Shown here piece by piece: positions 17,567-26,285 of a stretch of 64,000 nucleotides of DNA. Location of the stretch: assembly GCF_021173085.1 (NCBI RefSeq), contig NZ_CP076413.1:2170001-2234000 (forward strand), written 5' to 3'. The DNA comes from Ralstonia wenshanensis. GTDB taxonomy: Bacteria; Pseudomonadota; Gammaproteobacteria; Burkholderiales; Burkholderiaceae. The notes beneath the pieces are model-generated. The model was not told the origin of the DNA. It worked only from the letters and a program-made list of their open reading frames with translations, and made no database searches. Positions within the stretch are counted from its first letter, which is position 1. Each line of letters begins with the position of its first letter. The position numbers and the translations under genes were made by a program.

Positions 17567-20500
17567 ATGACGTTTCGCAAACTGCTGATCGCCAATCGCG
17601 GCGAGATCGCCATTCGCATTGCCCGCGCAGCCGCCACGATCGGCTTGCCCTCGGTCGCCGTCTATTCCGAAGACGATCGCGACGCGCTGCATCCACTACG
17701 CGCCGATGAAGCTGCGCCCTTGCCCGGCACCGGCCCGCGCGCATATCTCGACGGTGCGGCCATCCTTGCGGCCGCACGCGCCGTCGGCGCCGATGCGGTC
17801 CACCCCGGCTATGGCTTTCTGAGCGAGAGCGCCGCCTTCGCGCGCGAGTGCGCACAGGCCGGGGTGCAGTTCATCGGACCATCACCGCGCGTGCTCAAAC
17901 TCTTCGGCGATAAGGCTCGTGCGCGGGCGCTTGCGCACGAGGCAGGCATTCCCATCGTCAGCGGCACACAAGGCTCGACCACGCTTGAAGATGCGCGCGC
18001 CTTCTTCGCGGCGCTGCCGCCCTCGCACGGCATGATGATCAAGGCCGTGGCCGGCGGCGGCGGACGCGGCATGCGTGCCGTGCACGATGCGCAGGCGATT
18101 GCCGACGCGTATGCACGCTGCGTATCTGAAGCCACTGCCGCAGGTGGTGGCAGCGACGTCTATGTGGAAGCGCTGGTGCCCTCGCCGCGCCATATCGAAA
18201 TCCAGATCGTTGCAGACGCGCATGGCCACGTTGTGCACCTCGGTGAGCGTGAATGCAGCCTGCAGCGACGTCACCAGAAGCTGATTGAGATTGCGCCCAG
18301 CCCCGCGCTGGACGAGGCGCTGCGTGCGCGCATTGCCGATGCTGCCGTCACGCTCGCCAAAGCGGCAGGCTACACCGGCATCGGCACGTTCGAGTTTCTC
18401 GTGGAAGGCGCGGGCAAGCCGCACGCCACTTTCTACTTCATGGAAGCCAACCCGCGCGTGCAAGTCGAGCACACCGTCACGGAGATGGTGACGGGTGTCG
18501 ACCTGGTCGTGACACAGCTGGCACTGGCGCAAGGTGCGTCGCTCACGGATTTGGGGCTTGAGCGACCCATCGCACCGCGCGGCCATGCCGTGCAAGTGCG
18601 CATCAATGCCGAGACCATCGATGCATCAGGACAACCGCATCCGTCCACCGGCACGCTCACCGCATTCGAACCACCGAATGGCCCAGGCGTGCGCGTCGAC
18701 ACCTGCGGTTACGCGGGCTACCGTCCGAATCCGCGCTTCGACTCGCTGCTGGCCAAACTGATCGTCCACGCGCCGCACGGCACATATGCGCAGACGCTGG
18801 CACAGACGTACCGCGCGCTGTGCGAATTCCGCATCGAAGGGCTTGTCACCAACAAGCGACTGCTGCAGGACCTGCTGCGCGACGCCGACGTGCAGGCCAA
18901 CGCTGTGCACACGCAGTTCCTCGATGTAAAGCTCGCCGACTTGGCCGCCGGCAACAGCGAAGCGCATCCCGCACTGCACGCCACATCGGTCGCCACCCCC
19001 GACCTGACGCCCGCAACGTCATTCCTCGATGAGCTTCCTGACGACGCTGAAGTGCTCACTGCCCCAATGGATGGCGCGCTCATCCAGATCCACGCAGAAG
19101 CCGGCGCCATGGTTGCGCGTGGCGACGTGCTGGCCGTGATTGAAGCGATGAAGATGGAGCACGTCGTCATCGCGCCTGCAGCCGGTCGTGTGCTGCAGGT
19201 CTGCGCGCAGTCGGGCGCAACGGTGCGCCAAGGCCAGCCGCTGGCCGTGCTGCAGCCCGATGACGCACAACATGACGCCGCAGCCGCCGATACCGAGATC
19301 GACCTCGACCGCATTCGCCCCGACCTGCAGGCCGTCATCGACCGCCATGCATTCGGCCTCGACGCGAACCGCCCCGAGGCCGTTGCCCGCCGCCGCAAGA
19401 CCGGCCAGCGCACCGCGCGCGAGAACATCGCCTACCTGTGCGACGCCGGCTCATTCATCGAGTACGGCGCGCTCGCCATCGCTGCGCAACGTCAACGGCG
19501 CGCGCTCGATGACTTGATTCGCTCCACACCGGCTGACGGCATCATCACCGGCATTGGCACCGTCAACGGCGCGCACTTCCCTGATCAGGACGCGCGCTGC
19601 ATGGTGCTCGCGTATGACTACACCGTGCTGGCGGGCACCCAGGGCACCTTCAATCACAAGAAGACCGACCGTGCGCTGGAACTGGCGCAGCAATGGAAGC
19701 TGCCCGTTGTGCTGTTTGCCGAAGGCGGCGGCGGTCGGCCGGGTGACACGGAAAAGCGTGGCGTCAGCGGCCTGGACTGCCCGACCTTCATCCACTTCGC
19801 GCGTCTTTCGGGGCTGGTGCCGACCGTCGGTATCGTCTCGGGCCGCTGCTTTGCGGGCAACGCTGCGCTGCTCGGCTGCGCCGACGTGATCATCGCCACG
19901 CGCGACGCGACCATCGGCATGGGCGGCCCGGCCATGATTGAAGGCGGCGGCCTTGGCGTCTACGCGCCCGAAGAGGTCGGCCCCGTGAGCGTGCAGGCGC
20001 CGAACGGCGTGATCGACGTGCTCGTCGAAGACGAGACCGAAGCGGTCGACGCCGCGCGCCGCTATCTGAGCTATTTCCAGGGGGCGCTCGCCCACTGGGA
20101 AGCCGGCGATGTGCGCCACCTGCGCCATGTGATTCCCGAAAACCGCATGCGCAGCTATGACATGCGCGCCGTGATCGATGCATTGGCCGACACGGGTTCG
20201 GTTCTGGAACTGCGTCAGGCGTTTGGCGTGGGCATCATCACCGCGCTGATCCGCATTGAAGGGCGCGCCTTCGGCTGTATCGCCAACAACCCACGTCATC
20301 TGGGCGGTGCCATCGATTCCGCCGCCGCCGACAAGGCTTCACGCTTCATGCAGTTGTGCAACGCGTTCGATCTGCCCATCGTCTCGCTGTGCGACACACC
20401 GGGTTTCATGGTCGGGCCGGACGCGGAAAAGACCGCCACCGTGCGCCACGTCAGCCGCATGTTCGTGACGGCGGGCAACTTGCGTGTGCCCTTCTTCACC

Positions 20501-20878
20501 GTCGTGCTGCGCAAAGGCTATGGCCTCGGGGCGATGGCCATGGCCGCGGGCGGTTTCCACGCGCCGTTCTTCACCGCGTCGTGGCCGAGTGGCGAGTTTG
20601 GCGGCATGGGCATCGAAGGCGCCATCCGCCTGGGTTATCGCAAAGAGCTGGAAGCGGTGGAAGACCTTGCCGAGCGCGAGGCGCTGTTCCGCAAGATGGT
20701 CGATGCCGCCTACGAGGAAGGCCGCGCGCTCAACATCGCCAGTTATCTCGAAATCGACGCCGTGATCGACCCGGCCGATACGCGCCGCTGGCTGTTGCGC
20801 GGGCTGCAATCGACGCCGCCTGCGCAGCCGCGGCACGCACGCGACCCCGCCACACGCCGCTTCATCGACACCTGGTAG
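17567..20878 (+). CDS. Single-chain biotin-dependent acyl-CoA carboxylase (BC-BCCP-CT fusion)
   Basis: An 1103-residue protein joining all three functions of an acyl-CoA carboxylase. Residues 1-450 are biotin carboxylase (LLIANRGEIAIRI; ATP-grasp GGGGRGMRAV; EANPRVQVEHTVTE). A biotinyl domain follows with IEAMKMEH, biotin-accepting Lys529. Residues from about 575 form a carboxyltransferase with both N- and C-type halves (GLDCPTFIHFARLSGLVPTVG; CDTPGFMVG; GGFHAPF). This order and size match the single-chain long-chain acyl-CoA carboxylases (LCC) described from mycobacteria and Rhodopseudomonas; substrate breadth cannot be read here. It sits between an acyl-CoA synthetase and a periplasmic binding protein. 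Confidence 0.93.
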   Translation: MTFRKLLIANRGEIAIRIARAAATIGLPSVAVYSEDDRDALHPLRADEAAPLPGTGPRAYLDGAAILAAARAVGADAVHPGYGFLSESAAFARECAQAGVQFIGPSPRVLKLFGDKARARALAHEAGIPIVSGTQGSTTLEDARAFFAALPPSHGMMIKAVAGGGGRGMRAVHDAQAIADAYARCVSEATAAGGGSDVYVEALVPSPRHIEIQIVADAHGHVVHLGERECSLQRRHQKLIEIAPSPALDEALRARIADAAVTLAKAAGYTGIGTFEFLVEGAGKPHATFYFMEANPRVQVEHTVTEMVTGVDLVVTQLALAQGASLTDLGLERPIAPRGHAVQVRINAETIDASGQPHPSTGTLTAFEPPNGPGVRVDTCGYAGYRPNPRFDSLLAKLIVHAPHGTYAQTLAQTYRALCEFRIEGLVTNKRLLQDLLRDADVQANAVHTQFLDVKLADLAAGNSEAHPALHATSVATPDLTPATSFLDELPDDAEVLTAPMDGALIQIHAEAGAMVARGDVLAVIEAMKMEHVVIAPAAGRVLQVCAQSGATVRQGQPLAVLQPDDAQHDAAAADTEIDLDRIRPDLQAVIDRHAFGLDANRPEAVARRRKTGQRTARENIAYLCDAGSFIEYGALAIAAQRQRRALDDLIRSTPADGIITGIGTVNGAHFPDQDARCMVLAYDYTVLAGTQGTFNHKKTDRALELAQQWKLPVVLFAEGGGGRPGDTEKRGVSGLDCPTFIHFARLSGLVPTVGIVSGRCFAGNAALLGCADVIIATRDATIGMGGPAMIEGGGLGVYAPEEVGPVSVQAPNGVIDVLVEDETEAVDAARRYLSYFQGALAHWEAGDVRHLRHVIPENRMRSYDMRAVIDALADTGSVLELRQAFGVGIITALIRIEGRAFGCIANNPRHLGGAIDSAAADKASRFMQLCNAFDLPIVSLCDTPGFMVGPDAEKTATVRHVSRMFVTAGNLRVPFFTVVLRKGYGLGAMAMAAGGFHAPFFTASWPSGEFGGMGIEGAIRLGYRKELEAVEDLAEREALFRKMVDAAYEEGRALNIASYLEIDAVIDPADTRRWLLRGLQSTPPAQPRHARDPATRRFIDTW

Positions 20879-20903
20879 CCGAGAACACACACAAGGAGGA
20901 GAC

Positions 20904-22181
20904 ATGCCCGCAGCGATCCGCTTTGCCCGTCTGTTGTCCGCATCGGCCTGTGCGGCAACGTTACTGTTCGCACACCCGACCTACGCCGCCGACACGGCGC
21001 CAATCAAGGTGGCGTTCATCGATCAGCTGAGCGGGCCGCTCTCGAATGTGGGCGAGCAGTTTCTGGCGAATCTGAAACTCGGCATCGACGACGCCAACGC
21101 ACAACCGCAAGGCGTGCTGAATGGTGCGCGCTACGAGCTGTCGACCTACGACAATAAGCTCTCGGCGCAAGACAGTCTGTCGGCGCTGCAGAGCGCCATC
21201 GACGCCGGTGCGAAGATCGTCTTCACCGGCGGCTCGGGCTCCTCCGTCGTGGCCGCCATGGTGGATGCGGCCACCAAGCACAACGAGCGCAATCCGAACA
21301 GCCGCGTGCTGATCATCAACTACGCGTCGATCGACCCTGACCTGACCGGCGCGCATTGCAGCTTCTGGCATTTCGCCACCGAGGCCAACACGGCGATGAA
21401 GATGCGCGCGCTGGCCAACTTCGTGAAGACGCAGCCCGATATCCGCAAGGTCTATTCATTGAACCAGGACTACGCGCACGGCCGGCTGTGGGCGTCGTTG
21501 GGCAAGCAGATGATCTCGTCCGCACGGCCCGACGTGCAGTTCACCGGAGAGACGCTGCACCCGATCGGCAAGGTGAAGGATTTCGCGCCGTACGTCTCGA
21601 AGGCCAAGGCGACGGGCGCTGACACACTCCTCACCGGCAACTGGGGGCAAGACCTGAACCTGCTCATCAAGGCCGCCGGCGACATGAGCTACGACGTACG
21701 CTATCTGAACCACAGTGGCGCGGGCGCGCCGGGCACCGTGCTTGCCGTATCGCAGGCCAAGATCGGCAAGGTGACCTGGGTGTCGGAATGGACGCCCGGC
21801 AATGGCAACGCGCAACTGATGCAGATGGATGCGCGCGTACGGCAGACGCCCGCTGGGGAGCACTTCGCGCCGCGCACTGTGTTGTCTGTCGAACTGGTGA
21901 CGGACGCCATCCGCAAAGCCAATTCGACCGATCCGCTAAAGATTGCGCTGGCGCTGGAAGGCATGCAGAAGCAGAGCTTTCTCGGCGACGTCACGATGCG
22001 CAAGGTCGACCACCAGTTGCTGCTCCCGCAAGTAGTCTCGACGATCGCGCCGGTGGACGGAAAGACCGTCAAGGTCGGCTACGACGGCACCCAATGGGGC
22101 CACAAGACGGAGAGCACGACCGCGGCCAAAGACCTGGATCTGCCGACCACTTGCAAGATGAAGCGGCCGGCAGGCGCTTAA
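20904..22181 (+). CDS. Periplasmic branched-chain-amino-acid-type (LivK-like) substrate-binding protein
   Basis: A 425-residue type I periplasmic binding protein with a Sec signal peptide (cleavage expected after HPTYAA, about residue 29). IKVAFIDQLSGPLSNVGEQFLANLKLGIDDAN is the family start, and FTGGSGSSVVAAM with YSLNQDYAHGRLW are core lobe segments. An excellent Shine-Dalgarno (AAGGAGG) lies 7-8 bp upstream of the ATG. No permease or ATPase genes follow, so it is an orphan receptor that must borrow a transporter or serve signalling. Operon position implies its ligand is the acid used by the upstream enzymes or a related compound (inference). It converges on an MBL-fold gene 15 bp away. Confidence 0.9.
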   Translation: MPAAIRFARLLSASACAATLLFAHPTYAADTAPIKVAFIDQLSGPLSNVGEQFLANLKLGIDDANAQPQGVLNGARYELSTYDNKLSAQDSLSALQSAIDAGAKIVFTGGSGSSVVAAMVDAATKHNERNPNSRVLIINYASIDPDLTGAHCSFWHFATEANTAMKMRALANFVKTQPDIRKVYSLNQDYAHGRLWASLGKQMISSARPDVQFTGETLHPIGKVKDFAPYVSKAKATGADTLLTGNWGQDLNLLIKAAGDMSYDVRYLNHSGAGAPGTVLAVSQAKIGKVTWVSEWTPGNGNAQLMQMDARVRQTPAGEHFAPRTVLSVELVTDAIRKANSTDPLKIALALEGMQKQSFLGDVTMRKVDHQLLLPQVVSTIAPVDGKTVKVGYDGTQWGHKTESTTAAKDLDLPTTCKMKRPAGA

Positions 22182-22196
22182 TCGAACAATCCGAAA

Positions 22197-23210
22197 TCAA
22201 TCTGCGCGGTCCGTGCGCAGCGGGCCGTATTCGATCGGCACCCAAGCGAAGGCGTTGCCGTCGCGGCGCACGTGACCCAGGCCCGGGAACGGCAAATGTG
22301 CGCCGGCCACCCAGAGCTTGTCCCGCGCTGCTTCCGCAAACAGCTTGCGTCGCGAGGCAATGGCGGCCTTCTTGTCGACGTCGTATTCGAACGCGACCTC
22401 CGGGTGCTGGAACTGCACCGCGTGGCTGTGCACGATGTCGCCCCACACCAGCAGGCTGTGTCCCTTCGAGGCAAACAGATAGCCGCTATGCCCCGGCGTA
22501 TGCCCGTTGGCGATCACCGAACGTACGCCCGGCACGACCTCGTCGCCCGGCTTGAATTGCTTGAGCTTGCCCGCGGCGGCATATGGCGCCACCGAGTCGC
22601 GTGCCATCTTGAAGAACGGTTGCATGTCGGTCGGCTTGGAAGCAGCGATCGTTTCGCTCAACCAGAAATCGGCTTCTGGCGCGGCCACATACACCTGCGC
22701 ATTTGGGAAGGCCGGTTGGCCTTGCGGCGTCAACAGGCCGCATGCGTGGTCCGGATGCAGGTGCGTCAACAGCACGGCGTCGATCTGCTCGGGCTGGTAG
22801 CCGGACGCACGGACGTTGCCGGCCAGGCCGCCCATCGTCGGACCAAAGCACGTGCCCGACCCCGTATCGACAAGGATGCGTTTGGCGCCGGTGTCGATCA
22901 GGAAGCCGTTCACCGCCGTCTGCATCCCTGGCGTGTTCGATACGAACATCCGTGCCAGCAGGCTCTGCACCGACTTCGCATTCAGGCCGAGCAAGGTCTT
23001 GGCGGGCAGATCGGTGTAGCCGTCGTAGAGCGCGGTCACAACGTCGTCGCCCATTGCCATGCGGTAATAGCCGGGCACCTGGGTGCGTTGTTGCGTAGCG
23101 GCAGTGCTGACAGCGGTGGCAGCCACAGCGGATGCTGCGGTTTGGGCGTGAGCAAATCCGATGGACGCCGCCATCGCGGCGGCCACGGCGGCAGAGGTGA
23201 GCAAACGCAT
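22197..23210 (-). CDS. Exported metallo-beta-lactamase-fold hydrolase
   Basis: A 337-residue protein with a Sec signal peptide (SIGFAHAQ, cleavage near residue 22), so it acts in the periplasm. The binuclear metal motif THLHPDH (His150, His152, Asp154, His155) is complete; GHTPGHSGYLF and WGDIVHSHAVQF add further ligands. It resembles the methyl parathion hydrolase/AHL-lactonase-like group that opens esters and lactones. Substrate unknown. It is transcribed toward the carboxylase operon and is the last minus-strand gene before it. A 210-bp gap with a terminator separates it from the next gene, so it has its own promoter. Confidence 0.87.
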   Translation of the reverse strand: MRLLTSAAVAAAMAASIGFAHAQTAASAVAATAVSTAATQQRTQVPGYYRMAMGDDVVTALYDGYTDLPAKTLLGLNAKSVQSLLARMFVSNTPGMQTAVNGFLIDTGAKRILVDTGSGTCFGPTMGGLAGNVRASGYQPEQIDAVLLTHLHPDHACGLLTPQGQPAFPNAQVYVAAPEADFWLSETIAASKPTDMQPFFKMARDSVAPYAAAGKLKQFKPGDEVVPGVRSVIANGHTPGHSGYLFASKGHSLLVWGDIVHSHAVQFQHPEVAFEYDVDKKAAIASRRKLFAEAARDKLWVAGAHLPFPGLGHVRRDGNAFAWVPIEYGPLRTDRAD

Positions 23211-23335
23211 GTCTTGGCTCCTGGGAAAGACCGCTGCCCCGGTGCAGCGGCGAAAGCCGGATCATGCCACCGCCCAGCATATTGCGTTGCCGCCATTGAC
23301 GACAGGGGTATTGCCCAGAGAGAAATACGCATCCC

Positions 23336-23364
23336 AAAAGAAACAAGGCCCGACATGCCGGGCC
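23336..23364 (-). terminator. Intrinsic terminator of the PraB-like gene
   Basis: On the minus strand GGCCCG and CGGGCC pair around a 6-nt loop and are followed by TTGTTTCTTTT. Confidence 0.7.
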
Positions 23365-23420
23365 CATGCTTCAGACCAATCGACGGCGGCTGCGCAACCG
23401 CCCGTCAACCGGGTACGTGC

Positions 23421-23924
23421 TTACTGCACGTGGAACTTCGGCGTCGACACCACCGTGCCGCTCACCGTGCAGTCCGGCGTGAGCAGCGCATTGGTGAACG
23501 TGAGCGACGAGTTCGGATCGTTCCAGGCGGTCACGACCTTGCTGGGGCCGCAGCTACCCAGCAGGAACACGCTGACCGCCGCATTGTTGATCGACAGCTG
23601 GGTGGTGCTGTCGGCCTGGCCCGTCCACGGGTTGGAGCTGCTGGCCGTTCCCGAGATGAGGCCGCACGTCCCGCCGCCGGTAAACGATGTGGACGTGATG
23701 TTGACGATGCCCGTAGGCGTGATCGTGCCGGTGAAGGTCGCTGTGCAATTGGCGCTGATGGAGCCTTTGGACAGCGTGGTCTGGCCGGTCACCGAGAACG
23801 GCTCGCCATTTGGGTTCATGGCTTGACCATCGACACGCGAAACGGTGACGGCAAGTGCGGGTGTGGCTGCTACGGTGGCAAGTGCGAGTGCAACTGCAAG
23901 AGATACGACTTTACGTGTGCTCAT
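23421..23924 (-). CDS. Secreted PraA/PraB-like (alkane oxidation activator family) protein
   Basis: A 167-residue exported protein with signal peptide (AATPALA, about residue 25). The mature part is Ser/Thr/Gly-rich and predicted all-beta, with Cys residues spaced as in Pseudomonas PraA/PraB: CTATFTG, GGTCG, SCGPSKVVTAWND, DCTVSG and a terminal PKFHV. Those proteins stimulate growth on alkanes or form surface adhesins. The match is by pattern and not by a search, so the family call is moderate. It is followed by a terminator and lies downstream of an OmpW-type channel gene on the same strand, which supports a role with hydrophobic compounds at the cell surface. Confidence 0.6.
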   Translation of the reverse strand: MSTRKVVSLAVALALATVAATPALAVTVSRVDGQAMNPNGEPFSVTGQTTLSKGSISANCTATFTGTITPTGIVNITSTSFTGGGTCGLISGTASSSNPWTGQADSTTQLSINNAAVSVFLLGSCGPSKVVTAWNDPNSSLTFTNALLTPDCTVSGTVVSTPKFHVQ

Positions 23925-24036
23925 TTATTGCCTCACTAGAACTGACGGTAGAAACCGCCTTAAGAATGCGACGCAAACCGGTTCCCGCTCGATTCACGCC
24001 GCGCCAATTAGCCAGGCGCAGACAGCCGACACCCAG

Positions 24037-24861
24037 CTAAAACTTGTACGACACCCCAACGAACGTGATGATCGGATTGGCCTTGAGGGTGGTCTTGGTG
24101 GTGGCCAGCGTGGTGCCGTCCGCCGCCTTGATGACGGTTGCCGCTTCGGTCTTGAGTGGCAGATACGAGACCGTTGCCGTCAAGGCCCATTGCTTGTTGA
24201 TCGCGTAGCTCGCCCCGAGGTTGAAGATCGGCGCCCACGAGGAGGACGATTTCCCTTCGACATACGTCGGCCCAGGCTTGCCCGCTCCCGCTGCCAGCAC
24301 GCTGCCCAGTTCGCGATTCACCGCCGCCGCAAAGTACGGATTCAGCTCGATGTTGGTGAAGAAGCTGTAGACCACGCCCACGCCCACGAACGGACGGAAC
24401 GTCGACTGCGCGTGCCCGAAGTACCACTGCAGGATGACCCCGGGGCTCCATTGGCGCGCCTTGCGCACGGCCGGCTGATTGGATGGATCATCCAGATCGA
24501 CGTGGCCGAGGGCGCCCGCGGGCCCGGGCGCGCGGATCACGCCATGCCCGGTCAGCTTGAATTCGGGCGGCACGCCCGCAATCGTGGTCAGCGCAATGTT
24601 GTCGGTAAAGAAGTGCGTGAGCGTCAGGCCCAGCGTGTTGGCGTTGCTCACGCGCAGCCCGCTGTTGGGCGACGTGAAGCTGCCCGGCAAGCGCAGCGGA
24701 TCATTGATCGGCGCGTTGATCACGCTGGTGGTCAGGTTGTTGCTCGAGTCCTGCGGCATGATGTGGAACCAGCCCACCGTTGCCACGTTGTCACCGGCCT
24801 GCTGCGCCATGGCACCTGCGGATGCGCAGGCCGCCATCAATGCGACAGTCAGTTTCTTCAT
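24037..24861 (-). CDS. OmpW/AlkL family outer membrane protein
   Basis: A 274-residue beta-barrel protein with a short signal peptide (GAMAQ, about residue 19) and a C-terminal Phe (GVSYKF) as in outer membrane barrels. SNANTLGLTLTHFFTDNIALTTIAG and RPFVGVGVVYSFF match the OmpW family, eight-stranded barrels with a hydrophobic channel; AlkL helps alkanes and fatty acid esters enter cells. It is longer than E. coli OmpW (about 212), with insertions in extracellular loops rich in Pro/Gly/Ala. An SD (AGGAGGAAG) precedes the start. It lies between the DUF2957 genes and the PraB-like gene, all on one strand. Confidence 0.88.
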   Translation of the reverse strand: MKKLTVALMAACASAGAMAQQAGDNVATVGWFHIMPQDSSNNLTTSVINAPINDPLRLPGSFTSPNSGLRVSNANTLGLTLTHFFTDNIALTTIAGVPPEFKLTGHGVIRAPGPAGALGHVDLDDPSNQPAVRKARQWSPGVILQWYFGHAQSTFRPFVGVGVVYSFFTNIELNPYFAAAVNRELGSVLAAGAGKPGPTYVEGKSSSSWAPIFNLGASYAINKQWALTATVSYLPLKTEAATVIKAADGTTLATTKTTLKANPIITFVGVSYKF

Positions 24862-24935
24862 GATGCTTCCTCCTGTTGTTCTGAGCGGAGCGCGGTTGTC
24901 TGTGCCGCGCCCCGTGGCGTGTTATTCCGGAAACG

Positions 24936-26195
24936 TCACTGCACGAAAGCGCCCACCGTGAAGTACGGGTTCTTCGTATCGCTCATGTCCAGGAAGCCGA
25001 AGGTCTTGCCGGTAAAGATCAGCTTGCCCGTCGGGGCCGAGCCGGCCGGTGCGCTGGTCTGCGTGGTGCGGATCACGCCCGGGACGGTCTGCGTGAAGTC
25101 GAGGTTCAGCGGTCGCGCCAGCGCTGCCTGCGATGCGTTGAACGGATCGAGCATCGTGGCCTGCGCCCCCACCAGCGCCGTGGCACGGTAGTTGAACGTG
25201 CTGTCCACACCCGTGTATTCGCCGTCTTGCGAGCCCTGCGCGATGTTGCCGACCGGCGCCATGATGGAAATGCCGGACTCGTCATCCGCCACCGGGGGGC
25301 CAGCCGTCAGATCGGAATTGGCCGCACCCACGCGAATGAAGATCGGCACGAGCTGGCCGTACAGCTTGCCCACGATCATCACGCCCTTGCCTGCCTTGGC
25401 CGGATCGAGCGACGACACCGTTGCCGGCACCTGCGGCTGATAGTTCAGCGTGGTGAAGGCCGGCGCATCGCCGCGCAATGTCAGCTTCTGGTTGACCGTC
25501 GCGCTTGACGTCAGGCACGCCCCGCCGTTCTTCACGCCCAGGTTGTCGCACTCGGTGTAGGTGCCGTCCGCGTTGATGGTGAAACGCGCATCGACCGCCT
25601 GCTGCGAGAAGTTCTGCGACGGCACCTGGTGGTAGCCGAGCTGGTTGTAGTTGCCCGCGATCTTGTTCAGATCGGTCTCGGTGTTCGAGAAGCTAATGAA
25701 GGGGTAATACGGGAACGTGGTCTGCGGAATCTTGCCCACGCCGACAATGCCGTCGAACTGGATCATCGCCCCGGGTATCGTGCCGCCCAGCACGCCCTGC
25801 CCCAGGAAGAACCGCGCCGGACGGTTCGGATCGAGGCTTGCATTGTTCAGGCGGAACGCGCACTGGTTCAGCTTCTCGGTCGGCAGCGCCGTCTCTTGCG
25901 TGAGGGTGCCGGTCTGCACGTTGTTGGGCGCCGTATCGCGGGTGGGCGCCACGGTGCCCGTCTTGACCGGAATGGGCGAGGCCAGATACGTGATCTGGTA
26001 CGTCATCTTCGTCGTGTCGAGCTGCACCTTCACGAGTTCGCCCGAACCCGACCCGCCGGTGAACACGGTGTTGTAGTCGATGGCCTGCGGACACAGGCGC
26101 TGGATCACCGGGGCCGGCGAATCATCCCCGCCTCCTCCGCACGCCGTCACCATCGGTACGCAAGCGAGCACCACCAACCATTTACGCCATTGCAT
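24936..26195 (-). CDS. DUF2957 family lipoprotein (first of two paralogs)
   Basis: A 419-residue predicted lipoprotein: hydrophobic start (WLVVLACVPMV) then lipobox VTAC with Cys19, followed by GGGGDD. The mature domain carries FTGGSGSGELVKVQLDTTKMTYQITYL, GQGVLGGTIPGAMIQFDGI and ends in NPYFTVGAFVQ, all shared with the neighbouring paralog. I recognise this as the DUF2957 family of Burkholderiales; no function is known. The frame opens 23 codons earlier, but GGAGGAG lies 9 bp before the chosen ATG. It is followed by the OmpW gene and preceded by its paralog, forming a likely operon for envelope proteins. Confidence 0.82.
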   Translation of the reverse strand: MQWRKWLVVLACVPMVTACGGGGDDSPAPVIQRLCPQAIDYNTVFTGGSGSGELVKVQLDTTKMTYQITYLASPIPVKTGTVAPTRDTAPNNVQTGTLTQETALPTEKLNQCAFRLNNASLDPNRPARFFLGQGVLGGTIPGAMIQFDGIVGVGKIPQTTFPYYPFISFSNTETDLNKIAGNYNQLGYHQVPSQNFSQQAVDARFTINADGTYTECDNLGVKNGGACLTSSATVNQKLTLRGDAPAFTTLNYQPQVPATVSSLDPAKAGKGVMIVGKLYGQLVPIFIRVGAANSDLTAGPPVADDESGISIMAPVGNIAQGSQDGEYTGVDSTFNYRATALVGAQATMLDPFNASQAALARPLNLDFTQTVPGVIRTTQTSAPAGSAPTGKLIFTGKTFGFLDMSDTKNPYFTVGAFVQ

Positions 26196-26285
26196 TTGCG
26201 TCTCCTCCATGTTGTTGTTCAGCCGCGGCAGCGCAGCGTGCACAGGGCACGCACGCCGCCGCATGTGGTTTCGTTGCTTCGCGCC

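Noticed and set aside
16995-17855. Minus-strand open frame across the acyl-CoA synthetase-carboxylase junction
   Set aside because: It is antisense to two genes with complete motifs and is Arg-rich without any recognisable domain.
22272-23939. A 555-codon open frame on the plus strand
   Set aside because: Antisense to the MBL hydrolase and the PraB-like gene, both of which have signal peptides and motifs.
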